Positions 1 to 8,342 of a stretch of 64,000 bases of DNA are shown one piece after another. The stretch is taken from positions 1 to 64,000 of the IMG/VR virus record IMGVR_UViG_3300026256_000121; one strand, 5' to 3'. The position numbers were made by a program, and so were the translations under genes. The notes under the pieces are model-generated. The model did no database searches. It was not told where the DNA came from and was given only the letters and a program-made list of their open reading frames with translations. Each line of letters begins with the position of its first letter. The first letter of the stretch is position 1. The stretch is from a virus.

Positions 1-528
1 TTAATGGATTGTGAGCATTGGGATAAGTGCGTTGCTATTGTAGAGAAGATGAAAACTAGTAAACAACCTTGGATTATCGAAGCTAAAAGCATTGTTCAAT
101 TCCCAGGTAAAGATATTAACTCTTATACTCAAGAACAAATAGACTATGTTGCAAATACTATTAAAAGAGTTCCAGACCCAAAGTACATATTAAAACATAT
201 TGATGATTTTAATGTATTTCAAAGTGTTGCTTTATTTAATGATGGTACTGCAACAACTATGAAGTCTGAAGATTATATTCATAACAAATGGAATTATTTT
301 AATGATTGGACTTGTCATGTACCTATAGAAAATTTAGTTATAGTATATGATGGTACTGTTACAGGATCATGTAATGCAAATATTTTTAAAGATGCAAAAA
401 TTAACATTTTTTCAGAAACATTTAAAGAAGAATTTGAAGAAAAATCATTTGATTTAAAACCAATTAAATGTCCATTTAAGGTTTGTAATTGTTTACCTGA
501 TACTCATATTACGAAGTATATTTCGTAA
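1..528 (+). CDS. Radical SAM/SPASM-like protein, C-terminal part (cut by window edge)
   Basis: The reading frame is open to the left edge, so only the C-terminal ~175 residues are present and the radical SAM core lies outside. It contains DWTCHV, a second cysteine in GSCNAN, and a terminal cysteine cluster (CPFKVCNC) ending in ITKYIS. The radical SAM protein at 509-1405 ends in the same layout (CTREWCTC then ITKYTS), so the two are paralogues. By family knowledge such C-terminal cysteines often bind an auxiliary iron-sulfur cluster; the substrate is unknown. It converges on 509-1405 and the last codons overlap. Confidence 0.6.
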   Translation, partial: LMDCEHWDKCVAIVEKMKTSKQPWIIEAKSIVQFPGKDINSYTQEQIDYVANTIKRVPDPKYILKHIDDFNVFQSVALFNDGTATTMKSEDYIHNKWNYFNDWTCHVPIENLVIVYDGTVTGSCNANIFKDAKINIFSETFKEEFEEKSFDLKPIKCPFKVCNCLPDTHITKYIS

Positions 529-529
529 T
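508..529. terminator. Bidirectional hairpin shared by two convergent gene ends
   Basis: ATTACGAA and TTCGTAAT form a perfect 8-bp stem around a 6-base loop (GTATAT). The hairpin contains the last codons and stop codons of both convergent radical SAM genes. It has no long T-tract, so factor-independent termination is only a possibility. Confidence 0.45.
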
Positions 530-1405
530 ATTAATATCTGCGGCGCAAGTACACCATTCCCTAGTACACGTAATAGATTCAGTAGGTTTTTTAAAACTAC
601 CTTTATAAATGTTACCCAAACTACCGCCTACTCTACAAGTAGCACGGTGTACATCACCATCCCAATTTATCATTAAACTTTCCAGACCTGCCTGGCAAGT
701 CCAGCCTTTAAATCCGTTTGTTTTATTGATAAGCAAGTCGTTTACATTACATTCAATAGTGTTATCAATCAATGTATTAGTTGGAGGATTGTGATTTTCG
801 GTCTTTAAAAAGTCCAATTCTTCCTTAGAATAGCGTTCCAAATCTTCAAAAATATCATGTGTTTCAGTCCAGCGTATAGGACGTAAAGCATAGGGTATTC
901 CTGCATTAGAAAGGCGTCTACAAGCGTCTATAACGTCGTTTAAGCGTTGGTTAATCATCATGACATGTACAAGTACCATCTTGTTTTTAGATGTATTATG
1001 TACGCTTATAATGGTCTCTAAAACACGCTCCCAATCGTACTCAAAATGCAAACTAAACACTATATGATCTAGATATTTTTGGAGCATATCAACATAAAAG
1101 TTTTTGGTTCTTGTACCATTTGTAGTTACATTAATCCAGCTAACTTTAGGACGAGCATAGTTTAATAAAGTAGTAATATCAGGATGAACAAATGGTTCTC
1201 CTCCTGTAAAACTAATTCTTACATTTTTGAGTTTAGATAATTCGTCTACAGTATTTTTAAGAATTTGAATATCAGTATGTTCGCTAACCATGTCATGAAT
1301 TTCTGCTGGGCAATACGAACAGTCATAATTGCATCGTTTGCCTAGGTTCCATTCAACCTTAATACTTTCTGCATAATGGGGATATTTGTTTTCTACCTTA
1401 AACAT
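509..1405 (-). CDS. Radical SAM protein with C-terminal cysteine cluster
   Basis: The cluster motif CNYDCSYC (C25, C29, C32) is the CxxxCxxC signature that holds the SAM-cleaving [4Fe-4S] cluster, and TGGEP follows near residue 68. Additional cysteines sit around residues 237-257 and at C280, C285 and C287, in a SPASM/twitch-like position that may bind an auxiliary cluster. It is the last gene of a minus-strand operon and overlaps the gene before it by 13 bases. Its C-terminus matches the convergent protein at 1-528. Substrate unknown; peptide or sugar modification would be guesses. Confidence 0.8.
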   Translation of the reverse strand: MFKVENKYPHYAESIKVEWNLGKRCNYDCSYCPAEIHDMVSEHTDIQILKNTVDELSKLKNVRISFTGGEPFVHPDITTLLNYARPKVSWINVTTNGTRTKNFYVDMLQKYLDHIVFSLHFEYDWERVLETIISVHNTSKNKMVLVHVMMINQRLNDVIDACRRLSNAGIPYALRPIRWTETHDIFEDLERYSKEELDFLKTENHNPPTNTLIDNTIECNVNDLLINKTNGFKGWTCQAGLESLMINWDGDVHRATCRVGGSLGNIYKGSFKKPTESITCTREWCTCAADINITKYTS

Positions 1406-2220
1406 TGTATAGTTCCAATTTTATTATACACTGAAAGAGTTTCTATAATATCTTTATATGATTTATGATTTAATCCACTTTTAATAAGATTAATTTTAGC
1501 AACAGGAATCATCCCAAAGCTATTCTTTTTAAACGTATAACCTTTTTTGTTAAGCCATAGTTTGATTTGAAGCTTTCTTAAAGTATGCATAACCCAATTA
1601 ACACTTCTACCAAATTTTATCATAAAATCAGAACTATAATGTGTTTGTGGTACATCTGTAGTATATTGATCTTTGTCTTTAAAAATGTCTAACATATTTT
1701 TACCTACATGACAATAGTTAATATATACACAACCAAATTGCCATTTAAATGTAAAATCGTCATAGTTTGCTAACTCTAATTTTTGTCTAGGCCTATCTTT
1801 AAATGTTACAACAATGGTAGCCGCATTGCCTCTTTTTTGTGATTCATATTCGTGAATTAAGATATTAAATTGTTCAACAGCTACTTTTATTTCTTTAGGT
1901 GCATTGTTAAACCATTGTGTACCTTCAGTAATATCACCTCGTAAGTCTTCAAAGTACGTATGCAATAAATTTAAATCAGTGCAGTTAGTTACAAATATAT
2001 CTATTACTCTATCATATCTATTGATAATTTCAATTTGTTTATTAATTAATTTAATATAATATCTTTTATCCTGCCCTGGCCAATCAGTAAATCTTGTATT
2101 CTCATAAAGTTCGTTATGATTATATAATTCCTTATACCACTTTTTAGCAATATTAGTATCATATGTATCGAAGTATACCCATTTACTATCTTTATTATTT
2201 TTAAATAGTATTCTAAACAT
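1393..2220 (-). CDS. Conserved-looking protein of unknown function (275 aa)
   Basis: I do not recognise the family. The protein is soluble, rich in aromatic and basic residues, with a central stretch around TFKDRPRQKLELANYDDF followed by WQFGCVYINYCHVGK, which looks like a compact conserved core. It lies between two radical SAM genes and overlaps both (8 bases upstream, 13 downstream), so the three are probably translated together. A role as substrate-binding partner of the neighbouring radical SAM enzymes is possible but unproven. Confidence 0.6.
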   Translation of the reverse strand: MFRILFKNNKDSKWVYFDTYDTNIAKKWYKELYNHNELYENTRFTDWPGQDKRYYIKLINKQIEIINRYDRVIDIFVTNCTDLNLLHTYFEDLRGDITEGTQWFNNAPKEIKVAVEQFNILIHEYESQKRGNAATIVVTFKDRPRQKLELANYDDFTFKWQFGCVYINYCHVGKNMLDIFKDKDQYTTDVPQTHYSSDFMIKFGRSVNWVMHTLRKLQIKLWLNKKGYTFKKNSFGMIPVAKINLIKSGLNHKSYKDIIETLSVYNKIGTIQCLR

Positions 2221-3487
2221 AATTAGCGAACTCAGGATTGATTACATCAAATGGTCCTTGATTTCTTCTAGAGTCTAATGTTTTATTAAATGCAATACAG
2301 TCTTGCCAATATTCTGATAAATCTTTTGCTTCTAAAAAGTTTATATTGTCAGTAATTTGTTGTTGTGTAATCTTTTTCAATATAGGATGTTTTTTTACTA
2401 ACTTATAGCTATCTATCTTAGTATACATATCATTTAGTTGTCTAATTACATCATCTTTTAAAGGTTTAGGTAAAACTTGAGCACTTAATACTCTAGGGTA
2501 TTGTACTCTATGGCTATAAAACACTATCTCCAGATCATTTAAAAAGTATTCAATAACCTTTGGTAGTTGTAATATATTATTAGCTTGAACAGTAAATGCA
2601 CCAACAACTCTACTTACATTTGGAAATTGTTTAATTGCGTTAACGTTCTCGACAACTTCTTTAAAGTTACCGCCACTACGAATGTATTCATATATTTTCC
2701 ATAACCCGTCAATACTAACATTAACAGCTACACTTTTAAATTTAGGCCAATAGTCATAGATAGTGCGACCCCCTTTAATTCCTAATACAGTTCCGTTTGT
2801 AGCATACTTAATTTCAATATTATCGCCATACGGGGCTAACATATCTAAAATTTTATAATGCATTGGGTCCATTAACGGTTCACCACCAGCAAATTCTACT
2901 CGTCTAAAGTGCGGTAATAGTTTTTCAAAACTTTCCCACCAATTAGGACTATTATCAAACAAGCCTACATAAGGTGCTTTAGTTAATCCTAAGTTTTCTA
3001 CAGCCTTGACAAGGTAGTTGTTTTCAGCTTTATAATGATGTACAATAGAGTTCCAATCTTTCCATTGTGTACTATCTAACGGATTGCACATACGACATTT
3101 TAAATTACACAAATTATTAATTTTAATTTCCATTGTAGGTAATTCAAATGGCATTGTGTAATCGTCATTTAGTGTTTCTAATGCGTCTGGATATAAATTA
3201 ATTCTAGACTCTGGAATAACATCACTAATATGTCGTTGGCGTAAACTTTCTACACCCTGGTCTTCTAAATCAAAGCAAGGTTTACATACTTCAGGACGTT
3301 CGTTGTTTAATACTTGTTTACGAACTTTACGCATTGTATCATTGTTCCATGCTTCTTCTAAAGTTTCGTTTTGTATCCAACCAATAGGTTGACTACGACA
3401 GCAAATTTTAATTGCGCCGTCTTCTCGTGTTGCCAACCCCGTAAAAGGGTGCATACAATATGTACATGATTTTTTAGTTGAGGTCAT
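2213..3487 (-). CDS. Radical SAM protein with N-terminal SPASM/twitch-like domain
   Basis: The N-terminus has paired cysteines (C8/C11, C29/C30, C68/C71) resembling a SPASM-type auxiliary cluster domain placed ahead of the core. The radical SAM motif CNLKCRMC follows at C127, C131, C134, with AGGEP near residue 200. The order is reversed relative to classical SPASM enzymes such as PqqE, but I have seen this arrangement in marine phage radical SAM proteins. It overlaps the QueC-like gene by 14 bases. The reaction is unknown. Confidence 0.8.
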   Translation of the reverse strand: MTSTKKSCTYCMHPFTGLATREDGAIKICCRSQPIGWIQNETLEEAWNNDTMRKVRKQVLNNERPEVCKPCFDLEDQGVESLRQRHISDVIPESRINLYPDALETLNDDYTMPFELPTMEIKINNLCNLKCRMCNPLDSTQWKDWNSIVHHYKAENNYLVKAVENLGLTKAPYVGLFDNSPNWWESFEKLLPHFRRVEFAGGEPLMDPMHYKILDMLAPYGDNIEIKYATNGTVLGIKGGRTIYDYWPKFKSVAVNVSIDGLWKIYEYIRSGGNFKEVVENVNAIKQFPNVSRVVGAFTVQANNILQLPKVIEYFLNDLEIVFYSHRVQYPRVLSAQVLPKPLKDDVIRQLNDMYTKIDSYKLVKKHPILKKITQQQITDNINFLEAKDLSEYWQDCIAFNKTLDSRRNQGPFDVINPEFANYV

Positions 3488-4250
3488 TTTGTTTTATAGC
3501 CCAGTTGCGTTCTTTACACCAAAAACATTTTCCGCATTCTGGAACAGCTTGTCCTGGAACGTAAGTTTTATAATCTAGGTCACCAAAGACTTCAGGATAA
3601 TGTGTTTTATCACCTTCGCAACTACGAGTAAGTATTAATAGTCCTCTAATATTATGATCGTAATATTGTTTAATAATCCAGTCTTTACGTGTATAGATAA
3701 AAGGATGACAAACTGTTACACCCATGTGTTCTCTAACTAAAGGTGTTAAGTCTTCGGAAGGGTCAATATCTCTATCGTCTAGCTTACCTTTAAAGTCTTC
3801 AATAGGATTTTTGTTTACGCCGGCAAACCAAGCATCTAATCCGTATCTAAATGCAATATATTCTGCATGAGAACGTAGAATAATTTGATTACCACTTTTT
3901 AGTTTACCATATTCATCTATAATAGTAGGCCCTTTATCTCCCCATTCTAAATCAGGCGGAATAAAGTTTTGATGCATAGTAAATCTATGATCTGGAAATC
4001 TTACTTCTAACCAGTTATATACAGCTAATGCATTATATTTTTGCCAAGGTCTTGTTTTCCACATTCTAATATTAGTTAAAATATGTATATTAGTTGTATG
4101 GGGAACATTTGAACAAATTAAATAAGCCAATAATGCACTATCGGCTCCGCCACTTAAACTAATGCCAATATTTCTCCAGTTAGTTAATACAGGAAATTCT
4201 ACGTCATCATACTTAACAATATTTTCTGCATATTTTGTATCTTTTAGCAT
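3474..4250 (-). CDS. QueC-like PP-loop ATPase (candidate preQ0 synthase)
   Basis: SLSGGADSA near residue 31 is the PP-loop that binds ATP and releases pyrophosphate. Near the C-terminus, TRSCEGD and later CGKCFWCKER reproduce the zinc-site layout of QueC, which converts carboxy-deazaguanine to preQ0 with ammonia; here an insertion of about 25 residues separates the first cysteine from the others. The frame extends to a TTG at 4286, but the ATG at 4250 is preferred because the longer start would read through a perfect palindrome. FolE, QueE, QueD-like and DpdA-like genes elsewhere in the window support the call. Alternative: a PP-loop enzyme serving the adjacent radical SAM operon. Confidence 0.65.
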   Translation of the reverse strand: MLKDTKYAENIVKYDDVEFPVLTNWRNIGISLSGGADSALLAYLICSNVPHTTNIHILTNIRMWKTRPWQKYNALAVYNWLEVRFPDHRFTMHQNFIPPDLEWGDKGPTIIDEYGKLKSGNQIILRSHAEYIAFRYGLDAWFAGVNKNPIEDFKGKLDDRDIDPSEDLTPLVREHMGVTVCHPFIYTRKDWIIKQYYDHNIRGLLILTRSCEGDKTHYPEVFGDLDYKTYVPGQAVPECGKCFWCKERNWAIKQNDLN

Positions 4251-4267
4251 AACAGTATTTACCGCAT

Positions 4268-4283
4268 TTAACTGGCCAGTTAA
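4268..4283. promoter_or_regulatory. Perfect 16-bp palindrome between divergent operons
   Basis: TTAACTGGCCAGTTAA is its own reverse complement. It lies in the 54-base gap between the ATG of the QueC-like gene (4250) and the start of the plus-strand operon (4305), where a dimeric regulator could control both. No regulator gene was recognised in the window. Confidence 0.5.
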
Positions 4284-4304
4284 CAATTTACGGTAAGTAT
4301 ATAT

Positions 4305-4979
4305 ATGCTTTTGAAAAACACATTTATCTATGCTGATGCACAGGAAATCCTTGATATATTACCGCAATTAGAAGAAGGAAAAAACGAATTATCCAAACCA
4401 ACTGGAAATTTTTTTTATGATCCTTGGGAATTGTTACCGCAATATAAAGGTACAGCGTTAGAAGTTTTGTATAACAAGTTGCCCGAAGCAGGCCAGGCAA
4501 GAGTTATGTTAATAAAAGAAGGTACGTGTTATTCTGAACATGCCGACATTGATGATCGATACCATTTAACATTAGATGCAGAAAGTAGTTATTTAATCGA
4601 TATGGACAATCGCATTATGAACGCAACTACAGTTGACGATACAATTTTTTTAATGGATGGTAGTATTATCCATTCAGCCGTTAATTTTGGTCATCTACCT
4701 AGAGCAGAACTAGTAGTAAGGAAACTACTAACGCACAATAAACTAAAAGATCCAGCTAGGATTAATTTAACAGTTCGATACGACGTATTTGATTTACGTT
4801 ACCGTTTTGATATGGTGTTTAGCCCGTGGCTGAATCGTGCAAACAAAAAAGGGATAATTGATAACTTTGAGCCGATTAGTGAAACAGAACTAAATCTGGA
4901 TCTAGAAAAAAAATATATTGATGAGTTTAAAACATTAATAGAGGTGTCGGAGTTAGACATGGAGTTAAAAATTGACTGA
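4305..4979 (+). CDS. Cupin / Asp-Asn beta-hydroxylase-like protein
   Basis: A double-stranded beta-helix pattern is visible: EHADIDDRYHLTL gives an HxD-type metal pair around residue 78, and GSIIHSAVNFG supplies the distal histidine about 50 residues later, followed by RAELVVR. This matches the 2-His-1-carboxylate iron site of aspartyl/asparaginyl hydroxylase-like and cupin enzymes. It is the first gene of the plus-strand accessory operon. The substrate is unknown, and the C-terminal 80 residues are not recognised. Confidence 0.55.
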   Translation: MLLKNTFIYADAQEILDILPQLEEGKNELSKPTGNFFYDPWELLPQYKGTALEVLYNKLPEAGQARVMLIKEGTCYSEHADIDDRYHLTLDAESSYLIDMDNRIMNATTVDDTIFLMDGSIIHSAVNFGHLPRAELVVRKLLTHNKLKDPARINLTVRYDVFDLRYRFDMVFSPWLNRANKKGIIDNFEPISETELNLDLEKKYIDEFKTLIEVSELDMELKID

Positions 4980-5550
4980 AACTAAATGGAAAGAATTCCG
5001 TAAAATTATTGACGGTAAATTAGAAAGAGGTAGTTTAGCATACGAAGCCTATCAAAGTGAAAATCAATACTTAATGCATTTCTCTAATGAGCTTATATTC
5101 CAGAAAGAAATAGAGCATATTGAGAGATTATCTGAAAAAGATTATGCACCAGATATAGATAAAATAGATATTGAAAACATGAAGATCTATCTTCCACACC
5201 ATGCCTGGTACAATAACTTAAACCATTTAATTCATGAAGGTAGAGCACCTGATAATTGGAGAGAACAAGTTAGTAGAATTATTGAAGACTTAGAACGTGG
5301 AAATATTTATAAATTAAATTTGTTTACACATTGTTTTTATTTAGAAGAAGGAAAAATGCATCTAATGGATCTTTATGGATGTGTATTCCCAGATCAAATT
5401 GTTATGTTTGATCATATTAATCCTATTTTATCAAAACGATCAAGAGACCTTTTTTTACAATTCAAAGAATTAAATGGTATAGTTGATATGAAGGAAGCAT
5501 ATAGATACAGCAAAATTAATAATGTGTGGGGATTAAATGAAGATAGTTAA
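4972..5550 (+). CDS. Kinase-fold-like protein (192 aa)
   Basis: The TTG start overlaps the previous stop, with GGAG upstream at good spacing. The second half (NIYKLNLFTHCFYLEEGKMH followed by LMDLYGC) resembles the catalytic loop plus metal-binding Asp region of small kinase-like proteins, but the canonical HxD and DFG residues are not intact. The protein at 8335-9042 shows a similar pattern, so the operon may hold two divergent copies. Activity is doubtful. Confidence 0.4.
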   Translation: MTETKWKEFRKIIDGKLERGSLAYEAYQSENQYLMHFSNELIFQKEIEHIERLSEKDYAPDIDKIDIENMKIYLPHHAWYNNLNHLIHEGRAPDNWREQVSRIIEDLERGNIYKLNLFTHCFYLEEGKMHLMDLYGCVFPDQIVMFDHINPILSKRSRDLFLQFKELNGIVDMKEAYRYSKINNVWGLNEDS

Positions 5551-6058
5551 TAAATGTACCCTTATTAATTGGAATCCGGTCTTAGAAGAAATTAGAGACA
5601 AGCCAGGTCTTAATGCTCCTCTTAGATTACCGATAGATGAACCAGAAGTACAAAAGATGATAGAAGATTTAAAAGACTATCCAGCAGAATCAATTGAATG
5701 GTTTAATTATTATCCCGGAGTAGATTTTAATGTTCGTGTAGTAAAGGAATTTAGTGATCTTGTAAACAAAGAATGCGTTCGTGCGTGGATTAGCAAAGTT
5801 AATCCAGGAAAAACAGCACCGTGGCATTGGGATTATGATGATAATGAAGAAGCATATTTAAAGAAGGGCGAGTTAGTTAGATATCATGCAAGTATAAGTA
5901 AACCTTCTCCAGGCCATGTGTTTATGTTAGGTGATGAATGTTTTTATAACGAAGCTCAAGGAACAATCCATGAATGGCCTAATTATAAGTTATACCATGC
6001 TGGAGCAAACTGTGGGAGCGAACCAAAGTTCCAATTTAACTTTCTAGGATATAGATAA
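5537..6058 (+). CDS. 2-oxoglutarate/Fe(II) oxygenase-like protein
   Basis: APWHWDYDD contains an HxD iron-binding pair near residues 98-100, and LYHAGANCG gives the distal histidine near residue 155. FQFNFLGYR at the end takes the place of the usual 2-oxoglutarate-binding strand. The layout fits the aspartyl/asparaginyl beta-hydroxylase-like branch. It overlaps the previous gene by 14 bases and abuts the aminotransferase-like gene (stop and start share a base). Substrate unknown. Confidence 0.6.
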   Translation: MKIVNKCTLINWNPVLEEIRDKPGLNAPLRLPIDEPEVQKMIEDLKDYPAESIEWFNYYPGVDFNVRVVKEFSDLVNKECVRAWISKVNPGKTAPWHWDYDDNEEAYLKKGELVRYHASISKPSPGHVFMLGDECFYNEAQGTIHEWPNYKLYHAGANCGSEPKFQFNFLGYR

Positions 6059-6966
6059 TGAATCTTATACAAGTTCCTGACACATATACAGAAGAACATA
6101 TCAACGCTGATAGGCTAGGAGGAATGGTCCCTTTATTTGATAAAAGAATAGAGGAATTAATACATAATTTAAAAACTAAGAATATTGAATTTTTAGATCA
6201 TACATTAATGACGTTAAAGGAAAACGTTGGTGAAGATTTATTTGAAAGATTTAAACATAATTTTACTAATCATATAACAGCATCTATGTATAACCATTTA
6301 ACTGGGTTTGATGCATTTGAAGAAGTAAATATTATTGCAGGCTGTACACAATTTTTTGATGACCTATATGTTATGAATAAAGAAATACAGGTTTTAAAAA
6401 ATGAATACAAATATCATGAATTAATAAATCCTAATTTACAATATAAAACAATTGAATCATTAAGAGCCAACGTTCCGTTAGTTATTAGTTTACCTTTTAG
6501 TTTTCACGGTCAAGAACATCCAGAGATGAATAAAATTTTAGAAGTATGTTTGCAAAGACATATACCGTTGCATATTGATTCAGCATGGATTCCTGCTAGT
6601 AAAGATATCTGTTTTAATTATGATCATCCTGCTATACATTCTTTTGCTATAAGCATGAGTAAAGGATATGGTACTGCTGGTTGGAATCGTATAGGAATAC
6701 GTTGGAAAAGAAAACGTAATGGTAGTGATACTATTAATATATTAAAAGATTATCATCAAATAACTACATACCCTGTAGCAGTTGGATTGTATTTTTTAGA
6801 TAACTTATTACCAGATCATTTGTGGTCTACACATAAAGATCGTAATGAAAAGATTTGTAAAGACTTTGGTTTAACACAAACTAAAGCAATTCATATGGCC
6901 CGAAAGGGCGAAATTAATTATGGGCTTTCGCCTTTAATTAGATATTTGGAGTATAATCATGATTAG
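6058..6966 (+). CDS. PLP-dependent aminotransferase-like protein (fold type I)
   Basis: PLHIDSAWIPA carries the aspartate that pairs with the PLP ring nitrogen, and SFAISMSKGYGTAGW carries the Schiff-base lysine followed by the glycine/arginine stretch typical of aspartate and histidinol-phosphate aminotransferases. At 302 residues it is shorter than the usual 350-400, with a reduced N-terminal part. It lies between two oxygenase-like genes, so an amino-acid or amino-sugar side chain may be the common substrate; that is inference. Confidence 0.65.
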   Translation: MNLIQVPDTYTEEHINADRLGGMVPLFDKRIEELIHNLKTKNIEFLDHTLMTLKENVGEDLFERFKHNFTNHITASMYNHLTGFDAFEEVNIIAGCTQFFDDLYVMNKEIQVLKNEYKYHELINPNLQYKTIESLRANVPLVISLPFSFHGQEHPEMNKILEVCLQRHIPLHIDSAWIPASKDICFNYDHPAIHSFAISMSKGYGTAGWNRIGIRWKRKRNGSDTINILKDYHQITTYPVAVGLYFLDNLLPDHLWSTHKDRNEKICKDFGLTQTKAIHMARKGEINYGLSPLIRYLEYNHD

Positions 6967-7768
6967 AGGAATTGGTGGGCAACCATATATTGCATTAGAT
7001 AATTATTTAGATGTAGACGGGTTTAAAGAATTACACCCAGAAATTTGCAAAGGATTTGCTTTAGCAAGGGACTATGCAAAAGAAGGCACATGGATGAAGC
7101 CTGGGTTTACGTTTGACGACATGAGCTATATTATAGATTGGAAACCTATATACAAAGCATTTGCGGAATATGAAGCATTACCTGATAACGATCCTATTAA
7201 GGTTCAAGGTGCAGAGTTATTTCCAAAAGATTTTAAAGATTATAAACAAAGAAATTTATTTACAAGATATTTAAAATCAGCCTTAGGAGCAAACGATCCT
7301 TACATATATTATTTTCTTTGGGAAGAAGGCGACTGGCACAAACGCAATGCCAAACGTACTCCTACACCAGAACAACAATATTTTCCTGGTGTTGTAAAGT
7401 GGGTTACAGAATTAATTGAAAAAAATGTTATTACACAAATAGGACGAGTTATATTTTTTCATTGTGAACATGGTGGTAAAGCATTTGAACACAGAGACCT
7501 AGATGGCTCTAAAGGTACCGAACAAGGCTTTAGTCCACATAACAATGAGTTTATTCATATAAGGTATAGAACTAAAAGAGGCTTCTATATATGGGATCCT
7601 GAAGCAAAAAACAAAACATACATTAATGCCAATGCGGCATTTTGGAATGATCAAGATTGGCATGGTGGTGATGTCAGCAACGAACAAGAATATAGCTTAC
7701 GAATTGACTGTGTGTTCACAGACAAGTTCAGAAAGCAGATAGGTATAGCTCACCTAGAGCATTACTAA
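6959..7768 (+). CDS. 2-oxoglutarate/Fe(II) oxygenase-like protein
   Basis: AFEHRDLDG supplies an HxD pair near residue 180, DQDWHGGDVSN the distal histidine near residue 239, and YSLRIDC the arginine that usually binds the 2-oxoglutarate carboxylate. All three elements of the iron-dependent oxygenase site are therefore in order and at plausible spacing. It overlaps the aminotransferase-like gene by 8 bases. Substrate unknown. Confidence 0.65.
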   Translation: MIRGIGGQPYIALDNYLDVDGFKELHPEICKGFALARDYAKEGTWMKPGFTFDDMSYIIDWKPIYKAFAEYEALPDNDPIKVQGAELFPKDFKDYKQRNLFTRYLKSALGANDPYIYYFLWEEGDWHKRNAKRTPTPEQQYFPGVVKWVTELIEKNVITQIGRVIFFHCEHGGKAFEHRDLDGSKGTEQGFSPHNNEFIHIRYRTKRGFYIWDPEAKNKTYINANAAFWNDQDWHGGDVSNEQEYSLRIDCVFTDKFRKQIGIAHLEHY

Positions 7769-7769
7769 T

Positions 7770-8342
7770 ATGGCTTTTAAGTTAATACCATACTCGGATA
7801 CATTAGACCTTACTGAATTTTACGCAACCGCACAACAAAAAGGATTTGTTAATAACAATTCTAAAAAGATGTTAGTTGATTCTTTAGCTAAAGAAGATAG
7901 GTTTCAAGTTTGGATGTTAATGTGGAAAGAAAAAGTTATAGGTTGTACAGCGGCACATTCGTTCCCTGAAATGGGACCTGATAGTTATCGTATTGCTTGT
8001 CGTATATGTACATTTACAGATCAATTGCCTAAAGAATATAAAGGATTACGTGGTACTGATACAATAAGAAATCATCAAACTACTACACAACAATTTTTTC
8101 AACCTGCAGGTATTAAATGGGCAGGTCCTAATAAGAATTACTATGTAACAACAAATGAAAATGCAGAAGGTACCCAACGATTAGTACATAAAATTGTTGC
8201 TCCTACGTTAGAAGAAACAGGAGTATATACAAAGGCAAGAGTATTAGAGTACAGAGGTACACGCCAAACTGTATGGCGGGTTAATGCTGATATATATTTT
8301 AAACAATTACAGACTGCAAAAAAATGGCCAACTTATGAGTAA
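7770..8342 (+). CDS. GNAT acetyltransferase-like protein
   Basis: The centre (VWMLMWKEKVIGCTAAHSFP, then YRIACRICTFTDQLP) resembles the beta-strand core of GNAT N-acetyltransferases, with ARVLEYRGTRQTVWRVNADI at the end as a late strand. The acetyl-CoA loop (Q/RxxGxG/A) is not clearly seen. It starts one base after the upstream stop and overlaps the next gene. The call is tentative. Confidence 0.4.
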   Translation: MAFKLIPYSDTLDLTEFYATAQQKGFVNNNSKKMLVDSLAKEDRFQVWMLMWKEKVIGCTAAHSFPEMGPDSYRIACRICTFTDQLPKEYKGLRGTDTIRNHQTTTQQFFQPAGIKWAGPNKNYYVTTNENAEGTQRLVHKIVAPTLEETGVYTKARVLEYRGTRQTVWRVNADIYFKQLQTAKKWPTYE

